Positions 49,386 to 58,979 of a stretch of DNA of 64,000 bases are shown piece after piece. Position 1 is the first letter of the stretch. Each line of letters starts with the position of its first letter. The notes under the pieces are model-generated. The model made no database searches, had not been told where the DNA came from, and worked only from the letters and a program-made list of their open reading frames with translations. Location: assembly GCF_046533115.1 (NCBI RefSeq), contig NZ_JAJQRC010000001.1, positions 124,001 to 188,000 on the forward strand, given 5' to 3'. The stretch is from JAIRMO01 sp046533115. Lineage in GTDB: Bacteria; Spirochaetota; Spirochaetia; Treponematales; Breznakiellaceae. The position numbers and the translations under genes were made by a program.

Positions 49386-51130
49386 CCGGTTCTTTTACAT
49401 TCGAGGGGGTGCGGGTTTTTTCAGGAATAATGCTGATTATTTTGGTCATATTAATCTTTGCCTGTCAGGGAAATGCCCAAATAGTGGGTGTTACTCCTTT
49501 ACCGGCAGGGCCGCCCCCGGGCCGTACCGGTACACCGGCCCGGCCCACGGTTTCCTCCGAGGGGGTCGCCGGGGAGATCCGTTCTTTGGTGGAATTGGGA
49601 ACCCCGCCATTCCTGTTCAAGGCTTTGGATCTGATCCGTACTCGGGACCTGGGAAATACCGAATTCGGCAGGGTCATGATCATGGTGATCGTTTATATGA
49701 TTCAAAAAATATATCCCGATGTATCGATAAACCTTCCCCATCCGGATCCGCCCAAAACCCATGAATATACCCGGATATTTCTGAATGCGGAACAAGGGAA
49801 ATATACGTATCCCCCCCCGGAATCCACGGATTTTCTTGAATATGTCCTCCCCTTTTTTGCCCTGCTTTCGGTAACCAAGGAAGAAGCCTTTCTTCAGGCC
49901 ATACCGGATATCCAAAAGGCAAAACAGTTAAATCCCAATTCGGCGCTGGCCTCCTATTTTCTTGGTATGGCCTATGAACATTCCGGTCGTTTTTCCGAAG
50001 CCGAGGAGGAATATTCCCTGGCCTATGAATTATCCCATGATTGTTATCCCGCAATCCTGAGCCTGACTCGGATTATGAATATCACCGGGGAAAGGGAGGA
50101 TGCCCTCCGCCTGCTTTCGGATCTGGTGATCCGCTATCCCGATAATATCGCCATAAAACGGGAGATAGCCTTTGCCTACTATCATAACCGGGACTGGTCC
50201 CGGGCGGAAGCTGCCATAGCGGAAATACTGCAACGGAATAACCGGGATAGTGAATTCCTCCTCATGCAGGCCCATGTTTTGGTAGAACGGGGGCAGTTTC
50301 TCCAGGCCCAGGCGCCGCTGGACCTCTACGCCTCGGTAAATGCCAATAACCGGCTATACCTCTTCCTCCGGGCCCGGATTCAGGCTGAGGGGTACCGGAA
50401 CCGGGATGCGGCCCTGAATTACCTTAGGTCCATCCTCCGGAACAATCCCGGGGATGATGAGGCGGCGGTTTACGCAACCCGGCTCCTTATGGAGTCTCCG
50501 CGGAAGGAGGATCAAGCCGAAGGACGGGAATTGCTTCAAGGGCTCTTAAAAATTGAATCCTACCCCTTAACCGTATTAAGCCTGGAGGTAGAAGACGCTA
50601 TCCGCCGGGGAGCTTGGAAGGAAGCGGAAACCTATTTGGAAAGACTGCTTCGGGAACGGCGTTCTTCCCGGGATTTGCTTTTTGCCTATCAGGTTGAACG
50701 GGGACTGGGGAACAAGGACGAAGCCCTGGCCTATGCCCGGGAACTTTACGAGCAGGATCCGGCCAATGACGAAGGGGCTGTTGCCTATGTTTCCGCCCTG
50801 ATCGATATGGGAAGACAAAATGAAGCCGGTCAAATGATAGAAAGCCGGCTCAGTTCCCTTCCGAGTGGGGGCTTGAAAAGCAGGTATTATTACCTCAGAA
50901 GCCGTTTGCGAAAAAACGAAGAATTGATGATGAACGATCTCCGGTCCAGTCTTTTTGAGGATCCCCGGAACCTTTCCGCCCTTATCGCCATGTTTGAAAT
51001 TTACCATTATCGCCAAGATGAACGCCGGGCGGTATATTATCTGAAGCAAGCCATAGCCCTGGCCCCTGAAAATCCCCTGGTACGGCGTTACGAGGCCGAA
51101 TATAGCGCCCTTTTAGGTACCGCCAACTGA
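49382..51130 (+). CDS. Exported tetratricopeptide-repeat protein
   Basis: 582 aa with an N-terminal hydrophobic segment (~14-34, ending LIFACQGNAQ) that serves as signal or lipoprotein anchor; the Cys in FAC could be lipidated. A Pro/Gly/Thr linker precedes the mature part, which consists largely of TPR-type helix pairs (for example residues ~175-245, 260-350 and 420-560; motifs ASYFLGMAYEHSGRFSEAEEEY and AVYYLKQAIALAPENP). No enzymatic domain. It overlaps the upstream membrane-protein gene by 4 nt, so it is probably an envelope scaffold working with that protein. Confidence 0.85.
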   Translation: MTGSFTFEGVRVFSGIMLIILVILIFACQGNAQIVGVTPLPAGPPPGRTGTPARPTVSSEGVAGEIRSLVELGTPPFLFKALDLIRTRDLGNTEFGRVMIMVIVYMIQKIYPDVSINLPHPDPPKTHEYTRIFLNAEQGKYTYPPPESTDFLEYVLPFFALLSVTKEEAFLQAIPDIQKAKQLNPNSALASYFLGMAYEHSGRFSEAEEEYSLAYELSHDCYPAILSLTRIMNITGEREDALRLLSDLVIRYPDNIAIKREIAFAYYHNRDWSRAEAAIAEILQRNNRDSEFLLMQAHVLVERGQFLQAQAPLDLYASVNANNRLYLFLRARIQAEGYRNRDAALNYLRSILRNNPGDDEAAVYATRLLMESPRKEDQAEGRELLQGLLKIESYPLTVLSLEVEDAIRRGAWKEAETYLERLLRERRSSRDLLFAYQVERGLGNKDEALAYARELYEQDPANDEGAVAYVSALIDMGRQNEAGQMIESRLSSLPSGGLKSRYYYLRSRLRKNEELMMNDLRSSLFEDPRNLSALIAMFEIYHYRQDERRAVYYLKQAIALAPENPLVRRYEAEYSALLGTAN

Positions 51131-51238
51131 GGAACCGTCCAGGGACGAATCTCCCCGTCACAGCGGAGCAGATAAATTGAGAGCATACCCCTAGCGTTTT
51201 TAGGGTAAAAGATATATACTTTTATTGAAGGAACAATT

Positions 51239-51400
51239 ATGCAGAAATATATTTGTGATGTATGTGGTTATGTGTATGATCCTGCCCAGGGGGATAATGC
51301 CGGGGAAATTAAACCCGGTACTCCCTTTGAGAGTCTGCCTCCGGATTGGATCTGTCCCCTTTGTGGTGTGGGAAAAGAGAATTTTTCCCCCATTGATTGA
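51239..51400 (+). CDS. Rubredoxin
   Basis: A 53-aa Fe(SCys)4 electron carrier. It has the canonical two CxxCG knuckles: C6/C9 in YICDVCGYVYDP and C39/C42 in DWICPLCG, with the conserved GTPFESLPPDW between them. Rubredoxins feed electrons to oxygen- or peroxide-reducing enzymes in anaerobes. The ATG has an AAGGA ribosome site 7 nt upstream, and TATACT at 51215-51220 is a likely -10 box. The downstream gene starts 17 nt after the stop. Confidence 0.97.
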   Translation: MQKYICDVCGYVYDPAQGDNAGEIKPGTPFESLPPDWICPLCGVGKENFSPID

Positions 51401-51417
51401 TCGGGCGAGGGCGGGAT

Positions 51418-51708
51418 ATGCTGTCAAGATCGGATTTTATTTTTACTATTGGCTATGATGGTCCCATGGCGGTTGTGGATGGTCAGGCAAAAAAAAAGTA
51501 CGGCGCCCTTTCGACCAGGGAATTAGCCGAAAAAGGACTTTTCCGGGCGGCTTATTCATCGGCGGTTTTTTCCCAAAAATCTGAAGAGATAGAAATTGTG
51601 GCGGAGTTTTATAACAAAGCCGCCGGAACTTCCTATACCGCCTCCTCGTCCTTGGACCGCCTTTTTGGGGTTTTTCCGGTTGAATCCGGCCGGGCGCTTA
51701 TTTTGTAA
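51418..51708 (+). CDS. Small soluble protein of unknown function after rubredoxin
   Basis: 96 aa from ATG 51418, which has GAGGGCGGG directly upstream; an in-frame TTG at 51397 overlapping the rubredoxin stop would add 7 residues. I do not recognise the family. It contains FIFTIGYDGPMAVVDGQAKKKYG and then helical segments (STRELAEKGLFRAAYSSAVFSQ), with no cysteines for metal binding and no signal. It sits in tandem with rubredoxin, so it may be co-transcribed with it. No redox link is visible in the sequence itself. Confidence 0.68.
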   Translation: MLSRSDFIFTIGYDGPMAVVDGQAKKKYGALSTRELAEKGLFRAAYSSAVFSQKSEEIEIVAEFYNKAAGTSYTASSSLDRLFGVFPVESGRALIL

Positions 51709-51849
51709 AGCCCTGCCCGCCGCCGGTAACTAAAAAAGGATTCGCCCGGTAGCTCTCGAGCCGATGGCATACTATCTTCCTATGCCCCTTGATATTATCT
51801 TCTTCCCGTGATACCGTATCTAACAATTCAGTTTTAAGGAAGTTATTGT

Positions 51850-52275
51850 ATGAATACCTTTGTTTTTTCTCTGCTGATGGGAGTTCCGGGAGGTTCCGGC
51901 GGAAGTGGGAGTCCCGGTGATATTTTTACTACCCTGATACCCTTTGCCCTGATTATCGCAATTTTTTATTTTCTCATAATTCGGCCTCAAAATAAAAAAC
52001 AAAAAGAAACCCAGCGTATGCTATCGGCCCTTAAAAAGGGCGATAAAATCATTACCATCGGTGGTATCCATGGGGTAATCCAGACGGTAAAGGAGTCTTC
52101 GGTGGTGGTGAAGATAGACGAAAACACCAAGGTGGAATTCAGCCGCAGCGCTATTTCCACGGTCGTAACCACCGCTAAGGCCGATAAAGAAAGAGTTGAG
52201 GATAAAAAAACCGAATCATCCGGGGATGAATCAAAAGCGGAAGATGAGACAGGGGAAACCCCGGAAAAAAATTAA
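51850..52275 (+). CDS. yajC: Preprotein translocase subunit YajC
   Basis: 141-aa single-pass subunit of the SecDF-YajC complex. The membrane helix is at ~36-55 (FALIIAIFYFLIIRPQ), preceded by a periplasmic Gly/Ser-rich N-terminus. The classic RPQNKKQKETQRMLSALKKGDKIITIGGIHGVI motif region follows (broken here to show its parts), then a charged low-complexity tail. AAGGA ribosome site. It heads the yajC-secD-secF order that is common in bacteria. Confidence 0.95.
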   Translation: MNTFVFSLLMGVPGGSGGSGSPGDIFTTLIPFALIIAIFYFLIIRPQNKKQKETQRMLSALKKGDKIITIGGIHGVIQTVKESSVVVKIDENTKVEFSRSAISTVVTTAKADKERVEDKKTESSGDESKAEDETGETPEKN

Positions 52276-52338
52276 TATCCGGGACGCAAAACCGGAGTAA
52301 AGCCCGGATTCATAAATACGTTATGTTGGAGTAGCGGC

Positions 52339-54063
52339 ATGAGTAAACGATATCGGCTCTTCATCATCCTTATAACGGTGGTGGTGTGTTTTGTGTTTTT
52401 ATTTCCAACCATCCGTTGGTATTTTCTGGAGAAGAAGGAAGATCAGGCCTTAGCATTGGCTTCCCGGGAGCAAATTAAGTTGTATGCATCCCAAACAGCC
52501 CGGGCGGATTTACAGGAACTGATTAAAGCGGCCCGGGCCGGGGAAAATGTACCGGAACGGTTAAATTTTTTAGAAATCCAGGCAAAAAAGATCCGTAAGG
52601 ACACTAAAACCCCGGCTCCCGCGCAATGGGATGCCCAGGGGGTTCTTTCTTCTTTTTCGGGAAGGCAGGAAACCCTGGATGCTATCGAGACCTATTACCG
52701 GGAAAGGTATTTTGATCTCAAGGATCTTCAGAAAAATGCGGTTCAGCTTGGGCTGGATCTTTCCGGAGGGATGAGCATCGTTTTGCAAACCGATTTGACC
52801 GGCCGCAAGGAGCGTCTCGGCCGGGCTTTAACCGATGCGGATCGGACCGAGGCGATAGACCAGGCCCTGGAGGTTCTTAACAGCAGAATCGACCGATTCG
52901 GCCTTACCGAACCGGTTATCCGCCGCCAGGGAACGGACCAGATCTATGTGGAAATTCCCGGCGCCGCCGATCCGGAACGGATCAATTCCATCATTATGGG
53001 TAAGGGTAATTTGGCCTTTCACATTGTGGATCGGGACGCCACCACGGCCTTTGACGCCTATTATAATTCCCATCCCACCACCACCTTTGATAACGAAGGG
53101 AACCTATTGGATCCGACCATCATTCCCTCCGACGTGGTTATCCGGGGGGTCTACGGTAAAGACCAGTACGGCCTGGATGAATTTACCGGGTATACGGCGA
53201 TAAAAAAAGAGGTGGGTCTGGATGGAAACCATATCCAGAGCGCCATCGTGGAGCGGAATTCCCTGGACGGTAAACCGGAAGTTACCTTTATGCTGGATAC
53301 GGCGGGGGGTGAAATTTTTTACCAGCTTACTTCAGCCCATGTGGGGGAGCCCCTGGCCATTGTATTGGACGATCGGGTTAAATCCCAGGCGACCATTACC
53401 ACCGCTATCCGGGAAGCGGTGCGTATCACCGGGTTCGGCCAGGAAGAAGCCAATAATTTAGCCCTTACCTTGCGGACCGCCGCCCTGCCGGTGGAATTGG
53501 AGGTGGTAACCCAACAGGCCATTGGAGCTTCCATGGGGGAAGATACGGTCCGTCAGGGACTTTATGCCCTTATCGGAGGGCTCGTGGCGGTAATGGTCTT
53601 CATGCTTTTTTATTATAAAATCGCCGGGATTAACGCGGTAATCGCCCAGGTTCTCAATATCTACCTGATGTTTAGCGTACTTTCGGCTTTTAACTTTACC
53701 TTGACTCTGCCGAGTATAGCGGGATTTATCCTAACCATCGGTATGGCGGTGGACGCCAATGTAATTATCTTTGAGCGGATAAAGGAGGAACTCCTCCTGG
53801 GAAAAAGCCGGAAAGCGGCGGTGGACGCGGGATTTGACAAGGCCTTTTGGGCCATCATGGATTCCAATATTACCACCTTTATCGCGGCGCTGTTCCTCTC
53901 CCAGCTTGGCTCCGGGCCCATCCAGGGTTTTGCGGTGAGTCTTGCCATCGGGGTGTTTTCTTCGGTTTTTACCGCCCTTTTTGTATCCCGGCTTATATTT
54001 GACTTTGGTACGGATGTACTGGGAAGCAAAAAGATCAGCGTCAGTTGGAGGATCAAGGGATGA
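52339..54063 (+). CDS. secD: Protein translocase subunit SecD
   Basis: 574-aa membrane subunit that uses the ion gradient to pull preproteins out of SecYEG. TM1 at ~5-27 is followed by a long periplasmic P1 region (LGLDLSGGMSIVLQTDL motif at ~135-150; GADPERIN-like AADPERIN) and a C-terminal five-helix SecD/SecF domain with GMAVDANVIIFERIKEEL. The stop overlaps the secF ATG by 4 nt. The shorter P1 head fits spirochaetal SecD proteins. Confidence 0.96.
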   Translation: MSKRYRLFIILITVVVCFVFLFPTIRWYFLEKKEDQALALASREQIKLYASQTARADLQELIKAARAGENVPERLNFLEIQAKKIRKDTKTPAPAQWDAQGVLSSFSGRQETLDAIETYYRERYFDLKDLQKNAVQLGLDLSGGMSIVLQTDLTGRKERLGRALTDADRTEAIDQALEVLNSRIDRFGLTEPVIRRQGTDQIYVEIPGAADPERINSIIMGKGNLAFHIVDRDATTAFDAYYNSHPTTTFDNEGNLLDPTIIPSDVVIRGVYGKDQYGLDEFTGYTAIKKEVGLDGNHIQSAIVERNSLDGKPEVTFMLDTAGGEIFYQLTSAHVGEPLAIVLDDRVKSQATITTAIREAVRITGFGQEEANNLALTLRTAALPVELEVVTQQAIGASMGEDTVRQGLYALIGGLVAVMVFMLFYYKIAGINAVIAQVLNIYLMFSVLSAFNFTLTLPSIAGFILTIGMAVDANVIIFERIKEELLLGKSRKAAVDAGFDKAFWAIMDSNITTFIAALFLSQLGSGPIQGFAVSLAIGVFSSVFTALFVSRLIFDFGTDVLGSKKISVSWRIKG

Positions 54064-55304
54064 AGCGTATCGTACATTTTTCCAAGGCCTTTTTCCCCAC
54101 CGCCATAATATCGACGGCTTTGATAATCCTGGGGATTATCGGCTATGTGTTGTTGGGTGGGTTTGAATTGGGAGTTGATTTTCAGGCGGGGCTCATTCAG
54201 GAAGTGCAGTTTGCCCCTACCGCCTTTAGTTTAACCTATACGGGGTTGGGGAACGCTTCGGTTTCTATGGACCGTTCCGGCCTCTATATCGTTATCTCCG
54301 GTTCCGGGGTTGAAGGGACCACCCATGCGTTCCCCTATACCGAATATACGACCATCGGTTCCCTCCTTGGGGGCATCCGGGGTAAGGGTGTGGCGGGTCT
54401 TGCGGTTTTGGATGGGGCTTCCCTGGGTAATATCCCTTCCCAATCCCTGATCCAAAGTGCCCAGGGAAATCCCCAGCTTAGTTCCGTTCCCTACGGGATA
54501 CATTATCTTCCTCCGAACGCCCCCCCCATTGGCATAGATGAGGTCAGGCTCGCCCTGCTTCCCCTGGGTACGGTATCCGTTCAGGTATTGGGCACCGAAG
54601 AGGAACGGCGGTTTATGATCCGGATGGAGGACAGTGAAGTAAACAACAAAGAGGGGGTTCCCGCGGAAAAGATAATCAATACCCTGGAGACGAATTTCGG
54701 TGAGGGGGGGGTGGCGGTTACCCGGTCCGATTATGTGGGTTCCCGGTTTTCCAAACAATTAACCGATCAGGCGGGACTCCTCATGGGCCTTACCCTCCTC
54801 CTCATCCTTATCTATTCGTCGATCCGGTTTAAGCCTCAATTTGCCATCGGGGCGGTCCTTGCCATAGCCCACGATGCCCTTATCATGGTGGCCTTTATCA
54901 CCTGGACCAGGATGGAATTTAACACCACCACCATCGCCGCCATCTTAACGATTCTGGGGTATTCCATCAACGACACCATTGTTATTTTCGATCGGATTCG
55001 GGAGACCCGGCGGATTTATCCGGAGGATAGTTTCGTCAATATTCTGGATCGGTCCCTTTCGGAAACCCTGGGGAGGACTGTCATTACCACGGTAACCACC
55101 ATGTTGGCGGTCCTTTCCCTCTTCATCTTTACCACCGGTTCGATGAGGGATTTTGCCCTGGCCCTCCTGGTGGGTATGGTCTCCGGGGTCTACTCGACCA
55201 TATTTATCGCCTCGGGGTTCACGAGTTTTTGGGAAAGTGCTGTCCTTAAACGGCGGGCAAAAAAACTAACTGCCGGTACCATCGCGGTACCGTCCAAGGC
55301 ATAG
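54060..55304 (+). CDS. secF: Protein translocase subunit SecF
   Basis: 414 aa from ATG 54060 (ATGA overlap with secD; the frame is open 15 nt further upstream). TM1 at ~15-35 precedes ELGVDFQAG, the SecF N-terminal motif. The periplasmic domain is larger than in E. coli SecF (about residues 45-230 versus roughly 100). The C-terminal helices contain the conserved TILGYSINDTIVIFDRIRE segment. It works with SecD and YajC. Confidence 0.95.
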   Translation: MKRIVHFSKAFFPTAIISTALIILGIIGYVLLGGFELGVDFQAGLIQEVQFAPTAFSLTYTGLGNASVSMDRSGLYIVISGSGVEGTTHAFPYTEYTTIGSLLGGIRGKGVAGLAVLDGASLGNIPSQSLIQSAQGNPQLSSVPYGIHYLPPNAPPIGIDEVRLALLPLGTVSVQVLGTEEERRFMIRMEDSEVNNKEGVPAEKIINTLETNFGEGGVAVTRSDYVGSRFSKQLTDQAGLLMGLTLLLILIYSSIRFKPQFAIGAVLAIAHDALIMVAFITWTRMEFNTTTIAAILTILGYSINDTIVIFDRIRETRRIYPEDSFVNILDRSLSETLGRTVITTVTTMLAVLSLFIFTTGSMRDFALALLVGMVSGVYSTIFIASGFTSFWESAVLKRRAKKLTAGTIAVPSKA

Positions 55305-55323
55305 AAAGGGTAAAAAACCGCCG

Positions 55324-56184
55324 GTGAAGGTAATCAGGGCCCGGGTTTTGGGCTTTTGTATGGGGGTGCGCCGGGCGGTGGAAATAGCTCTGGATGAGGC
55401 AAAGGGTGTTTCAGGGCATATACCGGTATATACCTTGGGTCCCCTGATCCATAATCCCCAGGTTCTGGAAACTTTAAAGGACCAGGGGATAGCGATCCTG
55501 CAAGAGGGTAACTTTGATGATCTCAAAGGGAAAACGGTCCTTATCCGAGCCCACGGGGTGAACCCCCAGGTAGAAGAAAGACTCCTCGCCGCCGGAGCCC
55601 GGGTACGGGATGTAACCTGTCCCCGGGTCAAGAAAAGCCAAATGGAGGCCCGTTCGTTAACTGAGGCGGGGTATTGTCTTTTTTTAGCCGGTGAAAAAGA
55701 TCACGGGGAAATAATCGGTATCCAGGGCTACGCGCCGGATTGTGTGGTGGTGGCCAATCCCCCGGATGCGGAAGCGGCGGCGGAAAAACTCCACCGGCAA
55801 GCCCCCCAGGCAAAGACCGCTCTTTTGGGGCAGACCACCTTATCCGCCGATGAATATGGGGCCATAGGGGAGAGGATCCGGAAATGGTTTCCGGAACTTA
55901 AAATCATAGATACCATTTGCGGGGCTACCCGGGACCGGCAGAACGCCCTGAAGGAACTTTGCTCCTGCGTCGACGCGGTAATCATCGCCGGGGGAAAAAC
56001 TTCCGCCAATACCCGGCGGCTTCTTTCCATCGCCCAATCTTTGAACAAGCCCGCCTGGCTGGTGGAAAACGAAGGGGAAATCCCCGGAGAAATCGGAACG
56101 TATGCCGTGGTAGGGCTCAGCGCCGGGGCTTCAACTCCGGACACCGTCATTGACGCCGTTGAAAAGGCCCTATACGCCCTTTGA
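55324..56184 (+). CDS. ispH: 4-hydroxy-3-methylbut-2-enyl diphosphate reductase
   Basis: Last step of the MEP isoprenoid pathway: reduces HMBPP to IPP and DMAPP using a [4Fe-4S] cluster. 286 aa, normal length. The cluster cysteines are C12 (GFCMGVRRAV), C99 (DVTCPRVKKS) and C199 (TICGATRDRQ). The conserved TTLSADEYG segment is at ~171-179 (the family usually shows Thr-x-Ser here with an essential Glu nearby), and GGKTSANTRRL follows. Start GTG at 55324, 19 nt after secF, so it is probably on the sec transcript. Confidence 0.95.
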   Translation: MKVIRARVLGFCMGVRRAVEIALDEAKGVSGHIPVYTLGPLIHNPQVLETLKDQGIAILQEGNFDDLKGKTVLIRAHGVNPQVEERLLAAGARVRDVTCPRVKKSQMEARSLTEAGYCLFLAGEKDHGEIIGIQGYAPDCVVVANPPDAEAAAEKLHRQAPQAKTALLGQTTLSADEYGAIGERIRKWFPELKIIDTICGATRDRQNALKELCSCVDAVIIAGGKTSANTRRLLSIAQSLNKPAWLVENEGEIPGEIGTYAVVGLSAGASTPDTVIDAVEKALYAL

Positions 56185-56192
56185 TCGATCGA

Positions 56193-57203
56193 TCATTCCT
56201 TTGAACGTTTCTTGATCATCTGCAGGGCGATAGCCAAGAGGAGAATGATCCCTTTGACGGTATTGTTGATCTCCGTGCTTAACTCAAAGGCGTCGATTAT
56301 CCGGCTTACCAAAGTAAAGGACAGGGTGCCGAAAATGATACCCGCCACTTTACCTTTACCGCCGGACATGCTGATTCCCCCCAGAACGATCCCCGCGATG
56401 GCGTACATTTCAAAACTCACCCCGGTGGTGGCGGGGGAAACGCTCCGGTTCATGGCGACATTGATAAAAGAGGCGAAACCGACCAAAAGACCGCAGATGA
56501 CAAAAAGGGAAACCTTGAGCCATTCGGTGTTTATACCGGCAAGCTTTGCGGCCTTGGCGTTACTGCCCAGGGCATAGATTTTTTTACCGTATTTTGTTGA
56601 AGTACACATATAGATACAGGCAAAAGCCACCAGCAGGAATACCAGGCCCACAATGGGTATGGAAAAGATCGGTGAATTGCCAAACTGATAGTGGAACAAG
56701 CTGAAGGAATCCTGGGAAGGATCAAGCTCATAGAGCCTTGAATGGCTTATATAGAGGGCCATGGACCGAAAGATCAGCATGGTGGCCAGGGTTACGATAA
56801 AGGGCGGCATTTTAGCGAGCCCCACCAGGATGCCGTTAAAGAAACCCGCGGCGATGCCGAGCCCCAGTGCGGCAAGAAGGGCAAGAAAAATACTGCCGGT
56901 GGCGTTAAAAGCCATAACCGTAAGCCCCGAGATCAACACCAGACCGGATCCGATGGAGAGGTCTATATCTCCGACCAGAATGACCAGCGCCATGCCGAAC
57001 CCCATAATTCCGATAACCGCGCTCTGCCTGAGCATCAGCATAACACTGCCCCAGGTAAGATTTTTGGCTACCACCACATAGGCAATAAGGATGGCGATAA
57101 AAATAACCACATAGTTGTACTGTTCCCAAAGGCTGAGAATTCGGTTCCCCATGGACTCTCGTTTGGGGGTAATAATTACTTGTTCGGTGTTGACATCACT
57201 CAT
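56193..57203 (-). CDS. Sugar ABC transporter permease, RbsC/MglC type
   Basis: 336-aa inner-membrane permease of the BPD_transp_2 family with about eight to nine helices. Family features include GDIDLSIGSGLVLISGLTVM near ~75, GFFNGILVGLAKMPPFIVTLATM (~125-147), the AAKLAGINTEWLKVSLF EAA-like segment and a GGISMSGGKG loop. It is the last gene of a three-gene operon and lies 3 nt after the ATPase gene. It converges with ispH with only 8 bp between the stops and no terminator. Confidence 0.94.
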   Translation of the reverse strand: MSDVNTEQVIITPKRESMGNRILSLWEQYNYVVIFIAILIAYVVVAKNLTWGSVMLMLRQSAVIGIMGFGMALVILVGDIDLSIGSGLVLISGLTVMAFNATGSIFLALLAALGLGIAAGFFNGILVGLAKMPPFIVTLATMLIFRSMALYISHSRLYELDPSQDSFSLFHYQFGNSPIFSIPIVGLVFLLVAFACIYMCTSTKYGKKIYALGSNAKAAKLAGINTEWLKVSLFVICGLLVGFASFINVAMNRSVSPATTGVSFEMYAIAGIVLGGISMSGGKGKVAGIIFGTLSFTLVSRIIDAFELSTEINNTVKGIILLLAIALQMIKKRSKE

Positions 57204-57206
57204 CGC

Positions 57207-58715
57207 TTACTCCAGGGCCACACCCACCGGCGGTACCGCGCCGGTGGCATGCAGCATTACGGTGGTTTCATCAATGCTATTTCTGTCCAATATCGCATGA
57301 ATTCTGCCATGATAAAATACTATACATTGATCCGCTACTTGCTCAATTTCAGGTATTTCCAGGGTATTCACCACTATGGTTTTTCCCCGTTCGGAAAGCT
57401 GCAGGATCAATTTATAAATTTCACCCTTGGCGCCCACATCAATACCTTGGGTGGGATTATCCATTAAAAAAATATCCGCGTTGGTATTAAGAAGCCGGGC
57501 CAAAATGATCTTCTGCTGATTGCCCCCGGACATACTGGTGATCAACACCCGGTGGGAACGGGCCTTGATATTCAGCATTTTTTTGTAATGGTTGTATTTT
57601 GTCACTTCCTGTTTTATAAAAATATGTTGTATCCGGCCGGACAGGGTATGCTCCGATATATATTCGTTTTCCAATATTTGCATAAAAGGCAGGATCGAAT
57701 TTTCCTTGCGGTTGGAAGGTACCATGCCGATCCGGGCTATCTTCATGGCCCGATGGATGTTGTAGTTGTGAATTTTTTTCCCAAATATGGCAAAATTCCC
57801 GCCATTGAAGGGGATAACCCCGAACATGGCTTGAATCAAATTGCTGGCCCCGGAACCGGCAAGACCGGTGAGACCGATAATCTCGCCCTGACGCACCTCA
57901 AAGGAGATGTCGTGAAACCCGGGACCGGAAACTTTATCCAGTTTTAATACCACTTGACCCAGATTACGGGAAGTGTATACTTCCTTATTCGAAACTTCCC
58001 GCCCCACCATGGAAACCGTAAGCTCCTGGGGGGTGGTATCGCTGATTCTGCCGGTTTTGACAAAAAAACCGTTCCGCAGCACCGTATAGCGATCCGCGAT
58101 GGTAAACACCTCGGGCATCTTATGGGAAATAAAAATAAAGGTGATCTTTTTTTTCTGTAAACGTCTAATTATTGAAAAAAGGTGCTCGATTTCCGAAGTA
58201 TTCAGGGCGGTGGTGGGCTCGTCCAGGATGATAAGCTTGGCCTTGGCATCCAGGGCCTTGGCGATTTCCAACAACTGCTTTTGGCTGGTCTCCAGGTCCG
58301 CTACCAGGGCTTTAGGGTTTATCTTTACCCCCAGGTCGTCAAACAATTCCCGGGAACGGGCGATCATGGCTTTTTTGTTTAAGGTCCGGGTCTTATAGAG
58401 GATCTCCTTACCCAAAAAGAGATTTTCAAAAACCAGCAGATCGTTAAAAAGGTTCAGTTCCTGATGAACAAAGGCAACACCCGCCTTTTCTGACTCCGTT
58501 ACCGAAGCGTTTTCCAGGTTGAAGCCATTCACCTCCACTGTCCCCGAATCCTTGGTATACACTCCCCCGAGAATGTTCATCAAGGTGGACTTCCCCGCAC
58601 CGTTTTCACCAAGCAGGGCATGAACTTCCCCTTCCTCAACCTCAAAGCTGACATCACTGAGGACAGGCACCCCGAAAAAAGACTTAGAAATATGCTTCAT
58701 CGAAAGAACGTTCAT
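57207..58715 (-). CDS. Sugar ABC transporter ATP-binding protein, MglA/RbsA type
   Basis: 502-aa tandem ATPase. The first domain has Walker A GENGAGKST, an atypical signature (ETSQKQLLEIAKAL) and Walker B LIILDEPTTAL. The second domain has the degenerate P-loop GLAGSGASNL, signature SGGNQQKIIL and FLMDNPTQGIDVG. This asymmetry is normal for carbohydrate uptake (CUT2) ATPases. The operon order is binding protein, ATPase, permease on the minus strand. It is separated from the binding-protein gene by a 264-bp hairpin-rich spacer. Confidence 0.95.
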   Translation of the reverse strand: MNVLSMKHISKSFFGVPVLSDVSFEVEEGEVHALLGENGAGKSTLMNILGGVYTKDSGTVEVNGFNLENASVTESEKAGVAFVHQELNLFNDLLVFENLFLGKEILYKTRTLNKKAMIARSRELFDDLGVKINPKALVADLETSQKQLLEIAKALDAKAKLIILDEPTTALNTSEIEHLFSIIRRLQKKKITFIFISHKMPEVFTIADRYTVLRNGFFVKTGRISDTTPQELTVSMVGREVSNKEVYTSRNLGQVVLKLDKVSGPGFHDISFEVRQGEIIGLTGLAGSGASNLIQAMFGVIPFNGGNFAIFGKKIHNYNIHRAMKIARIGMVPSNRKENSILPFMQILENEYISEHTLSGRIQHIFIKQEVTKYNHYKKMLNIKARSHRVLITSMSGGNQQKIILARLLNTNADIFLMDNPTQGIDVGAKGEIYKLILQLSERGKTIVVNTLEIPEIEQVADQCIVFYHGRIHAILDRNSIDETTVMLHATGAVPPVGVALE

Positions 58716-58756
58716 AAAGTCCTTGTGAAACGGCTTAAAAAAATCCCGGATATATC

Positions 58757-58973
58757 GCCGGTAACAAAATCGATAACTTTATTACCGGCCCTTGCAATTT
58801 TTTAGGTCAAAGCTTTACAAAGCTGCATTTTTTAAAAGTACCGTTCCGAAATCACGGTCCTGTTAGGCCAAAATTTCGGAACTACCTCACCGAGAAGTCC
58901 TTCACAAAACTAAAACTCGACCGGTTTTATGAAGGACCCTCAGGTATAGCGGCTCATTTATCACCGAGCCGCT
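58757..58973 (-). repeat. Five-hairpin array after the sugar-binding-protein gene
   Basis: In transcription order: AGCGGCTC/GAGCCGCT (58973-58948), starting 7 nt after the stop; GTCCTTCA-AAAAC/GTTTT-TGAAGGAC (58937-58897); GTTCCGAAAT/ATTTCGGAAC (58882-58843); AGCTTT/AAAGCT (58824-58811); GCCGGTAA/TTACCGGC (58789-58757). None has a clean terminator T-tract. Such spacers typically stabilise the upstream mRNA or trim readthrough, so the binding protein is made in excess of ATPase and permease. Confidence 0.65.
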
Positions 58974-58979
58974 CGCGCC

